From SIG622 sp045652245 (GTDB lineage: Bacteria > Bacillota > Clostridia > Oscillospirales > CAG-382), in the NCBI GenBank assembly GCA_045652245.1, contig JAZRTY010000045.1, positions 1 to 13,222 on the forward strand: DNA of 13,222 nt, in the 5' to 3' direction. A program made the position numbers and the translations under genes. This document shows, one piece after another, positions 1-6,151 of this stretch. How positions within the stretch are numbered: position 1 is the stretch's first letter; every line of letters begins with the position of its first letter. A model generated the notes under the pieces. It was not told the DNA's origin. It was given only the letters and a program-made list of their open reading frames with translations, and searched no databases.

Positions 1-2
1 AT

Positions 3-113
3 TCTTTAGGCATCAAAGTGTTAAGATATTCAAATTTAGATGTTAATCAAAGCTTTGAGAGTGTTTGTCAGGATATATTGAATCATATTAACACCTCATC
101 AGTCACTTCGTGA
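3..113 (+). CDS. C-terminal end of a DUF559-like protein (partial)
   Basis: The window opens inside an open frame that ends at TGA 111-113. The 36 visible residues include the stretch GIKVLRYSNLDV followed by FESVCQDIL. This resembles the last strand and helix of DUF559 proteins, small VSR/restriction-endonuclease-fold proteins whose C-termini typically read '(I)xVLRF(S/T)N..V..N.E.V...I'. The catalytic part would lie upstream and is not visible, so activity cannot be judged. The last six residues (TSSVTS) and the stop codon come from the palindromic repeat at 93-140, so the repeat appears to have supplied the gene's end. The family call rests on a short tail and could be wrong. That it is coding at all is supported by the open frame and the family-like pattern. 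Confidence 0.5.
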   Translation, partial: SLGIKVLRYSNLDVNQSFESVCQDILNHINTSSVTS

Positions 114-140
114 CAGCTTCCCCTCAAGGGGAAGCCTTTG
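93..140. repeat. Double-hairpin palindromic intergenic repeat
   Basis: Two perfect hairpins sit back to back. GTCAC (102-106) pairs with GTGAC (110-114) over a TTC loop. GCTTCCCC (116-123) pairs with GGGGAAGC (128-135) over a TCAA loop. The leading 'acctcatcagtcac' and the CTTCCCC/GGGGAAG stem resemble a repeat I recall as common between genes in Ruminococcaceae and related Clostridia; this cannot be checked here. No T-run follows the second stem, so it is not an ordinary terminator. The borders are approximate. Confidence 0.65.
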
Positions 141-162
141 AAAAGGTATTACATCATTTATT

Positions 163-168
163 AAGGAG
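163..168 (+). promoter_or_regulatory. Ribosome binding site fixing the acetyltransferase start
   Basis: AAGGAG lies 7 nt upstream of ATG 176. The frame is open back to a GTG at 110, but that codon lies inside the palindromic repeat and has no ribosome site. The start is therefore placed at 176. Confidence 0.8.
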
Positions 169-175
169 CAATATT

Positions 176-994
176 ATGACAATAGTAACGCAAAATGATA
201 TTGAAAAATCCCTGCGTAAGATAGGTATCTGTGCAGGTGATATAGTACTTGTACATTCATCCCTTAAAAGCTTCGGCAAGGTTGAGGGTGGAGCAGAAGC
301 TGTAATTTCTGCCTTGAAAAATGTTATAACAAGCGAAGGAACACTTGTTATGCCGACCTTTGCTCAGAAAAATTTTCCGTCAGCGCTTGTTGAATGGTCA
401 CTCAATAGACCCAGTGATACAGGGTATATTACCGAGGTTTTCCGGAAAATGCCCGGTTCTGTGCGTTCAGACCAGGAAACTCACTCGGTAGCAGCGTGGG
501 GAAAACTTGCATACGAGCTGACATATGAGCATAAAGGGTACGGCCCGAGGTACGGTACATATACAGAATGGGCGTTTTCAAAGTCTTCCCCCTGGCAGAA
601 AATGTACGACAGACGCGCAAAGGTACTCTTTCTTGGTGCTGAGCTTGAAAGCCATACCTTTAAGCATTTTGTGGAATATCTGCTTGTAAATGAGGTACTT
701 GATAATGTAGAGCCCGAGCTTTATGATGAGTGTAAGTCGCAAATTAAGTATTCACTTTTGCCAAATCAAAACCTTGACGGAATCTGGCCATACTACAACG
801 CAGAACGAATGATGGAGGTTTTCGATAAAGCAGGAATTGTAAAATACGGCAGATGTGGCGACGCAAAGCTCATGCTGATAGACGCATATGAGAGCTGCAT
901 AGTTGCAGACAAAGCAATTCGCTCGGATATGAAATCCTGGATGAACGAAAAAACATATAACTGGTTTATAAAATACGGAAAATTTGATAAATAA
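176..994 (+). CDS. AAC(3)-family (YokD-like) N-acetyltransferase
   Basis: A 272-residue cytoplasmic protein of the Antibiotic_NAT family. Members transfer acetyl from acetyl-CoA to an amine, classically the 3-amino group of aminoglycosides. Seen: the N-terminal signature GDIVLVHSSLKSFG (residues 21-34), the GTLVMPTF strand (55-62), the T-H-S-V-A-A-W-G segment (102-109) with its conserved His, and T161-x-x-H164-x-x-E167, matching the family's catalytic-region pattern. Length agrees with AAC(3) enzymes (about 260-290). No signal peptide or membrane segment is visible. It ends 12 nt before tsaE and probably shares its transcript. Many chromosomal members of this family in Firmicutes have no proven resistance role, so the family is confident but the substrate is unknown. 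Confidence 0.85.
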   Translation: MTIVTQNDIEKSLRKIGICAGDIVLVHSSLKSFGKVEGGAEAVISALKNVITSEGTLVMPTFAQKNFPSALVEWSLNRPSDTGYITEVFRKMPGSVRSDQETHSVAAWGKLAYELTYEHKGYGPRYGTYTEWAFSKSSPWQKMYDRRAKVLFLGAELESHTFKHFVEYLLVNEVLDNVEPELYDECKSQIKYSLLPNQNLDGIWPYYNAERMMEVFDKAGIVKYGRCGDAKLMLIDAYESCIVADKAIRSDMKSWMNEKTYNWFIKYGKFDK

Positions 995-1006
995 ACGGAG
1001 CGCAAT

Positions 1007-1429
1007 ATGACAGAAGAAAAATATATAAGCAAAAGTCCCGAGCAGACCGAGGAGATTGCAAAAGGTCTTGCGAAAAAACTTAAAAGTGGTGATTTTATTG
1101 CCTTTTTCGGTGGACTCGGAATGGGAAAAACTAATTTTGTGCGAGGACTTGCGTCAGTTTTATGTCCTGATGTACGGGTTACAAGCCCGACCTTTGCACT
1201 TGTGAATGAATATATCGGAAATCTGAATATATATCACTTTGATATGTACAGAATCACCGACGGCGACGACCTTTATTCTACGGGCTTTTATGAGTATCTT
1301 GAGCGTGACGGAATTATTGCTGCCGAATGGTGCGAGAGAATTACAGACGAGTTACCTGAAGAAAGATACGAAATCCATTTTTCAAGGCTCTCGGAAACCG
1401 AGAGGGAAATTACAATTAAAAAATTTTAG
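1007..1429 (+). CDS. tsaE: tRNA threonylcarbamoyladenosine biosynthesis ATPase TsaE
   Basis: A 140-residue P-loop ATPase of the TsaE/YjeE family. It works with TsaB and TsaD to place the t6A modification on tRNAs that read ANN codons. Seen: Walker A GGLGMGKT (35-42), the family's SPTF motif (60-63), HFDMYR (77-82) and EWCE (107-110), all in the usual order. Length is normal for the family. GGAG at 997-1000 precedes ATG 1007 by 6 nt. It lies 12 nt after the acetyltransferase and about 15-36 nt before the penicillin-binding protein, depending on that gene's start. In many Firmicutes tsaE is followed directly by tsaB; here it is not. Confidence 0.95.
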   Translation: MTEEKYISKSPEQTEEIAKGLAKKLKSGDFIAFFGGLGMGKTNFVRGLASVLCPDVRVTSPTFALVNEYIGNLNIYHFDMYRITDGDDLYSTGFYEYLERDGIIAAEWCERITDELPEERYEIHFSRLSETEREITIKKF

Positions 1430-1433
1430 CACA

Positions 1434-1469
1434 GAGGAATTTATGTGGAAAGGAGACGGGGAATATTGA
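1434..1469 (+). promoter_or_regulatory. Overlapping ribosome sites, possible 8-codon minicistron
   Basis: GAGGAA (1434-1439) precedes ATG 1443, which opens an 8-codon frame (MWKGDGEY) ending at TGA 1467-1469. The same site also suits GTG 1445, in frame with the penicillin-binding protein. A second, stronger site, AAAGGAG (1449-1455), precedes TTG 1466 by 10 nt. The minicistron stop overlaps that TTG as TTGA, a layout typical of translational coupling. Which start is used cannot be settled from sequence alone. Confidence 0.4.
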
Positions 1470-3589
1470 AAAAGATAAAGCAAACTAAGTACAGCGGCAG
1501 AAACAGTGGCTCTGCACGTCCTGCACGTGCAAGATTTATCGTTATAAGTGTATTTTTCCTTGCTTTCTGTGTGATTTTCCTCGGAAGGCTCGTAAATCTG
1601 CAGTTCGCTGCAAAGGACATATACCAGAGTAGTTCGCTCGGTGCAAATGCCTATACTGTGGAAATTCCCACCACAAGGGGAATTATATCTGATGTCAACG
1701 GCGTTCCTCTTGTGAAAAACGAAATCAGCTATAATATTACCCTTGATAAACAGGAAATTCCGAGTGGCAGGGAAAACGCAACAGCTCTTGCCATAATAAA
1801 TTATTTCCTTGAAAAAAAGATAGAAATTATCGACCTTCTTCCTGTACAAAATACGGCTCCGTACAGGCTCGATGCCGATTATTACGAGAACTCACAAAGT
1901 CAAAGATATGTAAAAAACTTTGCAAATTATTTCGGACGTGATTACTCCGAGTTTACCGAAAGCGATACGGCACTTTATGAAGCACTTTACAAAAGGTACG
2001 GTATGTCACGCTTTGACGCTACCGAGCAGGAAAAACGCCTGATTATCGGACTTCGCTTTACCCTTGATACAACGGCGTATTCTTCAAATCTGCCGTGTGT
2101 TCTTGTGGAAAACATAGATGAGCAGACTATCGGAAGTGTGGCAGACAGTATAAATTCCTTTGATGGACTCTCTGTCAGCACGGGTTCACAAAGAGTATAT
2201 GTGTTTGATGACCTTGCTTCGCATCTTCTCGGGCGTACAGGTGTAATATATGCAGAGGAAGCCGATTATTATCGGGAAAAGGGCTACAATCTTACCGAAA
2301 TTGTCGGAAAATCAGGTGCAGAATATGCCTTTGAGGACTATCTTCAGAGTAAAAACGGTAAGCTGAAAATTACAAAAAGCGAGGACGGCAAGACGGTTCT
2401 CGGTGAGGATGTGATAGTTGAGCCGAAAAATGGTGCTACCGTAAGGCTTACAATAGATTCCGAGATGCAAAGGATTGCGCAGGAGTCACTCGAGAGGGTT
2501 ATAAAGGCACAGGCAAGAGCAGGTAAGAACACCTATTTACAATATGACGGAGAGGATGCAAATGCCGGAGCTGTCGTTGTAATGGAAAGAAAGACGGGTG
2601 CCGTAAAGGTAAGTGCGTCTTATCCGACCTATAACCAGAATACCTTTAGCGAGGACTTCAATAATCTCAGAGACGATACCGAAAACAGACCACTTCTGAA
2701 TCGTGCTACAAGTGGAATCTATGAGCCGGGTTCAACCTATAAGCTTGCAACTGCGGCAGCAGCGCTCCATTACGGTACCACAACTATGGACAGGCTCATC
2801 TATGACAAGGGCGAATTTGAGGATTATCCTACCTATAAGCCACATTGCTGGGTACTTGACAGGCACGGCTACACTCACGGCTATCAGAATGTACTTACGG
2901 CAATTCAGAATTCCTGTAACTACTACTTTTTCAGAGTTGGTAAGGAAATGGGAATTGAAAAGCTTGTGGAATATACAAAAAATCTTGGTCTTGGTGTAAA
3001 AACCGGAATAGAAATCGGTGAAGAAGCAGGTATTGTTGCAAGTCCCGAATATAAAGAATCTGTCGGACTTGCATGGAATCCGGGTGATACGCTTCAGGCT
3101 GCAATCGGACAGCAGCACCTTTTTACTCCCCTTCAGCTTGCTTCCTATACTTCTACTCTCCTTAATGGAGGAACACGCTATAAGGCTCATATTTTTGATA
3201 GCAGCAGGGACTTTTCAACAGGTGAGATAATAGAAAAATACGAACCGGAAATACTTTCACAGACAGAAATTCCCGGGGAGGTAGTTTCGATGCTCAAAGA
3301 GGGAATGCGCAGGGTTATTGACGACGGTACTGCGTCTGCTACCTTTGTTGGCTACAAGTATCCGGTAGGCGGAAAAACAGGTACAGCGCAGGTTTCCAAG
3401 GGCTCGGACAATGTAATATTTGTAGGCTTTGCGCCATATGATGACCCGGAAATTGTAATTTCGGTAGTCCTTGAACACGGTGAAAAATCGGGAAATGCAG
3501 CGCAGATTGCAAAGGATATTTTTGACTGCTATTTTTCAAGGCTTTATCCCGAGGATTTTGGGATAGCAGAAGTTGAAGATATGAATTGA
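1466..3589 (+). CDS. Class B penicillin-binding protein, PBP2/MrdA-like transpeptidase
   Basis: A membrane-anchored D,D-transpeptidase that cross-links peptidoglycan; about 707 residues from TTG 1466, or 714 from GTG 1445 (numbering below uses GTG). Seen: a basic N-terminus, one membrane segment (about 31-50), and a class B pedestal domain starting at RGIISDVNGVPL (78-89). The penicillin-binding domain holds S430-T-Y-K433, S490-C-N492 and K644-T-G-T-A. The linker GKSGAEYAFEDYL (288-300) and the AIGQQHLFTPLQLA stretch favour the elongation (MrdA/PbpA) type over FtsI/SpoVD, and there is no PASTA domain. It is somewhat longer than E. coli MrdA (633). TTG 1466 is preferred because AAAGGAG lies 10 nt upstream, but GTG 1445 is also credible. 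It follows tsaE closely; no shape-gene neighbours (mreBCD, rodA) are visible, so the exact role is inferred. Confidence 0.88.
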   Translation: MKKIKQTKYSGRNSGSARPARARFIVISVFFLAFCVIFLGRLVNLQFAAKDIYQSSSLGANAYTVEIPTTRGIISDVNGVPLVKNEISYNITLDKQEIPSGRENATALAIINYFLEKKIEIIDLLPVQNTAPYRLDADYYENSQSQRYVKNFANYFGRDYSEFTESDTALYEALYKRYGMSRFDATEQEKRLIIGLRFTLDTTAYSSNLPCVLVENIDEQTIGSVADSINSFDGLSVSTGSQRVYVFDDLASHLLGRTGVIYAEEADYYREKGYNLTEIVGKSGAEYAFEDYLQSKNGKLKITKSEDGKTVLGEDVIVEPKNGATVRLTIDSEMQRIAQESLERVIKAQARAGKNTYLQYDGEDANAGAVVVMERKTGAVKVSASYPTYNQNTFSEDFNNLRDDTENRPLLNRATSGIYEPGSTYKLATAAAALHYGTTTMDRLIYDKGEFEDYPTYKPHCWVLDRHGYTHGYQNVLTAIQNSCNYYFFRVGKEMGIEKLVEYTKNLGLGVKTGIEIGEEAGIVASPEYKESVGLAWNPGDTLQAAIGQQHLFTPLQLASYTSTLLNGGTRYKAHIFDSSRDFSTGEIIEKYEPEILSQTEIPGEVVSMLKEGMRRVIDDGTASATFVGYKYPVGGKTGTAQVSKGSDNVIFVGFAPYDDPEIVISVVLEHGEKSGNAAQIAKDIFDCYFSRLYPEDFGIAEVEDMN

Positions 3590-3653
3590 AATTTCAGCAA
3601 AAGCACCAAAATCAACACATCAAAACATTTAAAAATATGTTCAAAATATGCTA

Positions 3654-3682
3654 TTGCAATTTATAGTGAAATATGGTAAAAT
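3654..3682 (+). promoter_or_regulatory. Sigma-A type promoter of the liv operon
   Basis: TTGCAA (3654-3659) and TAAAAT (3677-3682) are separated by exactly 17 nt. A TG one base before the -10 box (3674-3675) gives an extended -10. This is the only good promoter in the 204-nt gap between the penicillin-binding protein and the binding-protein gene. It predicts a start near 3689 and a 5' leader of about 105 nt. Confidence 0.75.
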
Positions 3683-3734
3683 TTATAAATAATATATATT
3701 CGGTATATAATTATCGGATATGTTTTATAAAAAC

Positions 3735-3767
3735 GCTTTTTCCGTACAGAAAAAGGTACGGTGAAGC
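3735..3767 (+). promoter_or_regulatory. Hairpin in the liv operon leader
   Basis: CCGTAC (3742-3747) pairs with GTACGG (3756-3761) around an A-rich loop. GCTT (3735-3738) can pair with AAGC (3764-3767), giving a two-part stem with an internal mismatch loop. It ends about 14 nt before the AGGAG at 3781-3785. No T-run follows, so a terminator is unlikely; it may protect the mRNA or tune translation. The rest of the gap 3590-3734, outside the promoter, is AT-rich and shows nothing I recognise. Confidence 0.45.
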
Positions 3768-3793
3768 TAAAAAATTTTTAAGGAGAATGGGAA

Positions 3794-5047
3794 ATGAACA
3801 ACACATTTAAGAAAATTGCAGCACTTCTTCTTGCTGCAAGCATGACAGTTCTCAGCTTTGCTTCATGTGGAGAAGCACAGAACGGTGATGTACAAAACGG
3901 AGAACAGGACACAACACTTGTTATCGGTGGTATCGGACCGCTTACAGGCGACTATGCAAACTACGGTACATCAGTTAACAAGGGTGCACAGCTTGCAGTT
4001 GATGAAATCAATGCAGCAGGTGGTGCACAGGGCTTTACCTTTGAGCTTAAATTCGAAGACTCACAGGGCAACCCCGACTCAGCTATCGCAGCATATGGTA
4101 AGCTTATGGACGACGGAATGAAGGTATCTCTCGGTGCTGTACTTTCAGGTGAGACAACATCTGTTGTTGCAGCTGCAAAGGACGACGGACTTCTCGTGCT
4201 TACTCCTTCAGGTTCTGCTGACGGTGCTATCGCAGGAAGCAACACTTCCTTCAGAATTTGCTTCTCTGACTCTTCACAGGGTATTGCTTCTGCAAACTAT
4301 ATAGCTGACAACGGTCTTGCTGATAAGGTTGCTGTATTCTATGCAAGTGACGTTGACTACAGCAAGGGACTTTATGATACATTCAAGTCACAGGCAGAAG
4401 TAAGAGGTATCGAAATCGTTGAAGTTCAGACTTTTGATAAGAGCACTTCAACTGACTTCTCAACACAGATTCAGGCTATAAAGAATGCAGACGTAAAGCT
4501 TATCTTTATCCCGATTTATGCTGCAGAAGCTGCTACCTTCTTAACACAGGCAAAGACAGCAGGTGCTTTCTCTGAAGATACAATCTTCTTCGGTTGCGAT
4601 GGTCTTGACGGAATTCTCGGTAAGATTGACGAAGTAAAGAATGCTGAAAACGTAATGATGCTCACACCTTTCGCTGCTGACAGCGCTGACGAAAAGACAC
4701 AGAAGTTCGTAGCAGCTTACAAGGCAGAATACGAGGGTGAAGTTCCGGACCAGTTTGCAGCAGACGGTTATGACGCAGTATATACAGTTGTTGAAGCGCT
4801 CAAGCAGGCTGAAATCACACCTGAAGCACAGGCAGATTTCAACGAAAGAATCGTTGCGGCTATGACACAGATTGAAGTAGACGGTGTTACAGGTAAGATG
4901 ACCTGGACTGCTGACGGTGAAACAAACAAGGCAGCTCTTGCAATGCTTATCAAGGACGGCGTAGCTAAGGCATACGTTGGACAGGCTGTTGAAGAGGAAG
5001 CTCCGATAGCAGCAGCTCCCGAAGCAGAAGTTGTAGACGAAAAGTAA
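3794..5047 (+). CDS. Branched-chain amino acid ABC transporter substrate-binding lipoprotein (LivJ/LivK-like)
   Basis: A 417-residue extracytoplasmic binding protein that captures branched-chain or related amino acids and delivers them to LivHMGF. Seen: a lipoprotein signal peptide (KK, hydrophobic run 8-23, lipobox-like FASC with Cys25), then a Peripla_BP_6 fold. That fold begins IGGIGPLTGDYANYG (44-58) and continues GAQLAVDEINAAGG (64-77) and TPSGSADGA (137-145), typical of the family. The C-terminus (about 400-417) is an acidic, Ala/Pro-rich tail beyond the fold. AGGAG at 3781-3785 lies 8 nt before ATG 3794. Lysine is encoded almost only by AAG, unlike the neighbours, which suggests strong expression. 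It heads the operon behind its own promoter. Ligand choice among Leu, Ile, Val or other amides cannot be read from sequence. Confidence 0.93.
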   Translation: MNNTFKKIAALLLAASMTVLSFASCGEAQNGDVQNGEQDTTLVIGGIGPLTGDYANYGTSVNKGAQLAVDEINAAGGAQGFTFELKFEDSQGNPDSAIAAYGKLMDDGMKVSLGAVLSGETTSVVAAAKDDGLLVLTPSGSADGAIAGSNTSFRICFSDSSQGIASANYIADNGLADKVAVFYASDVDYSKGLYDTFKSQAEVRGIEIVEVQTFDKSTSTDFSTQIQAIKNADVKLIFIPIYAAEAATFLTQAKTAGAFSEDTIFFGCDGLDGILGKIDEVKNAENVMMLTPFAADSADEKTQKFVAAYKAEYEGEVPDQFAADGYDAVYTVVEALKQAEITPEAQADFNERIVAAMTQIEVDGVTGKMTWTADGETNKAALAMLIKDGVAKAYVGQAVEEEAPIAAAPEAEVVDEK

Positions 5048-5068
5048 TAAAAAACAAGAAATAATTTA

Positions 5069-5117
5069 TGACAGAAGTCCGCACGGGGGAAAGCTATTCT
5101 TTCGTGCGGTTCTGTCA
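5069..5117 (+). terminator. Strong hairpin after the binding-protein gene (attenuator or mRNA 3' end)
   Basis: TGACAGAA (5069-5076) pairs with TTCTGTCA (5110-5117), and CCGCACG (5079-5085) pairs with CGTGCGG (5103-5109), with a two-base GT bulge. An inner GAAAG/CTTTC may extend it. That gives about 15 bp of stable stem 22 nt after the stop codon. No T-run follows at once (AAAATTAAG comes first), so it is more likely a partial terminator or 3' stabiliser. It would let the binding protein be made in excess over the membrane genes, as is usual for ABC operons. Confidence 0.55.
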
Positions 5118-5137
5118 AAATTAAGAAATAATTTTTA

Positions 5138-5202
5138 TGCACAATGCCTTGTGTACGTTGTGTGTTTTATACAAGGCCGTTACGCACATAACGCATTGTG
5201 CA
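5138..5202 (+). ncRNA. Candidate three-way-junction RNA element upstream of livH
   Basis: TGCACAATGC (5138-5147) and GCATTGTGCA (5193-5202) are perfect 10-bp complementary arms. They enclose CTTGTGTA (5148-5155) paired with TATACAAG (5168-5175, one G-U), then GTTA (5179-5182) paired with TAAC (5189-5192) over CGCACA. Three helices thus meet with almost no unpaired junction bases. It lies 45 nt before livH, whose AAAGGA is at 5231-5236. It could be a cis-regulatory RNA or a small inserted palindromic element. I do not recognise it as a known riboswitch class. Confidence 0.45.
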
Positions 5203-5247
5203 CAAATGTGTAAGATTACGTTACTTAAAGAAAGGACTTGACTGTTT

Positions 5248-6135
5248 ATGATTAACTTATTACAAGCACTTATCAGTGGTCTGAGCCTGGGTAGTATCTA
5301 TGCCCTTATAGCTCTCGGTTATACCATGGTTTACGGTATTGCTAAAATGCTGAACTTTGCTCACGGTGATGTAATTATGGTCGGCGCATATTCTGTGATT
5401 GTTTCACTTGCTACCCTGCATCTTCCGGGATGGGCGGCAGTTCTTATTGCACTCGGCTTTTGTGCGCTTCTCGGCGTTACAATCGAGTTTCTTGCTTACA
5501 AGCCGCTGCGTAAATCTTCACCTCTTGCCGTTCTGATAACAGCTATTGGTGTGAGCTACTTTCTGCAGAATATAGCACTTATCATTTTTGGCTCAATTGC
5601 AAAGCCCTTTGACAGTGAAAAGAAGCTTTTTGACCTTCCTCAGATTAAAATAGGTAGTCTTGAAATAAGCGGAATTACAGTTCTGACTCTCGCAGTTACT
5701 GCTGTAATTATGATAGCACTTACTGTTTTTATCTCTACAACCAAAATCGGAAAAGCTATGCGTGCCGTGTCTGAAGATAAGGAAGCAGCAGAGCTTATGG
5801 GTATAAGTGTTAATAAGACAATTTCGATAACCTTTGCAATCGGTTCAGCCCTGGCAGCAGTTGCAAGTATATTCTACGGTGCAACCTATATTTACATAAA
5901 GCCGACAACAGGCTCAATGCCGGGTATCAAGGCGTTTACCGCCGCAGTTTTCGGTGGTATCGGCTCAATTCCCGGAGCTATGCTCGGTGGAATATTGCTC
6001 GGTATTATCGAACAGCTCTCCAAAACCTACATCTCACCACTTTGGTCGGATGCGATAGTTTTCGGAGTGCTGGTGCTTGTTCTTGTAATTAAACCGACAG
6101 GACTTCTCGGCAAGAAAATCAGCGAAAAGGTATAA
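5248..6135 (+). CDS. livH: Branched-chain amino acid ABC transporter permease LivH
   Basis: A 295-residue inner-membrane permease that forms one half of the transport channel. Seen: the family N-terminus GLSLGSIYALIALGYTMVYG (11-30) followed by MLNFAHGD (34-41), about eight hydrophobic segments, and the cytoplasmic EAA-type coupling loop with EAAELMG (179-185), which docks onto the ATPases. The late GGIGSIPGAMLGG (236-248) is also characteristic. Length matches LivH (about 290-310). AAAGGA at 5231-5236 lies 11 nt before ATG 5248, a somewhat long spacing. A 200-nt structured spacer separates it from the binding-protein gene, while livM follows after only 16 nt. Confidence 0.95.
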   Translation: MINLLQALISGLSLGSIYALIALGYTMVYGIAKMLNFAHGDVIMVGAYSVIVSLATLHLPGWAAVLIALGFCALLGVTIEFLAYKPLRKSSPLAVLITAIGVSYFLQNIALIIFGSIAKPFDSEKKLFDLPQIKIGSLEISGITVLTLAVTAVIMIALTVFISTTKIGKAMRAVSEDKEAAELMGISVNKTISITFAIGSALAAVASIFYGATYIYIKPTTGSMPGIKAFTAAVFGGIGSIPGAMLGGILLGIIEQLSKTYISPLWSDAIVFGVLVLVLVIKPTGLLGKKISEKV

Positions 6136-6151
6136 AGGAGGGGGAGTAAAA

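Noticed and set aside
110..175. Longer N-terminus for the acetyltransferase from GTG 110
   Set aside because: The extra 22 residues are encoded by the palindromic repeat and a spacer; a proper ribosome site precedes ATG 176.
1388..1404. CTCTCGG-AAA-CCGAGAG hairpin near the end of tsaE
   Set aside because: It lies within conserved-length coding sequence, has no T-run, and is short enough to arise from codon choice.
3720..3764. 15-codon open frame in the liv leader as a leader peptide
   Set aside because: It has no ribosome site at proper spacing and is not rich in Leu, Ile or Val codons, so attenuation by a leader peptide is not supported.
3590..3793. T-box or known amino acid riboswitch before the transporter
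   Set aside because: The leader is only about 105 nt, and I see neither a T-box sequence nor a terminator/antiterminator pair.
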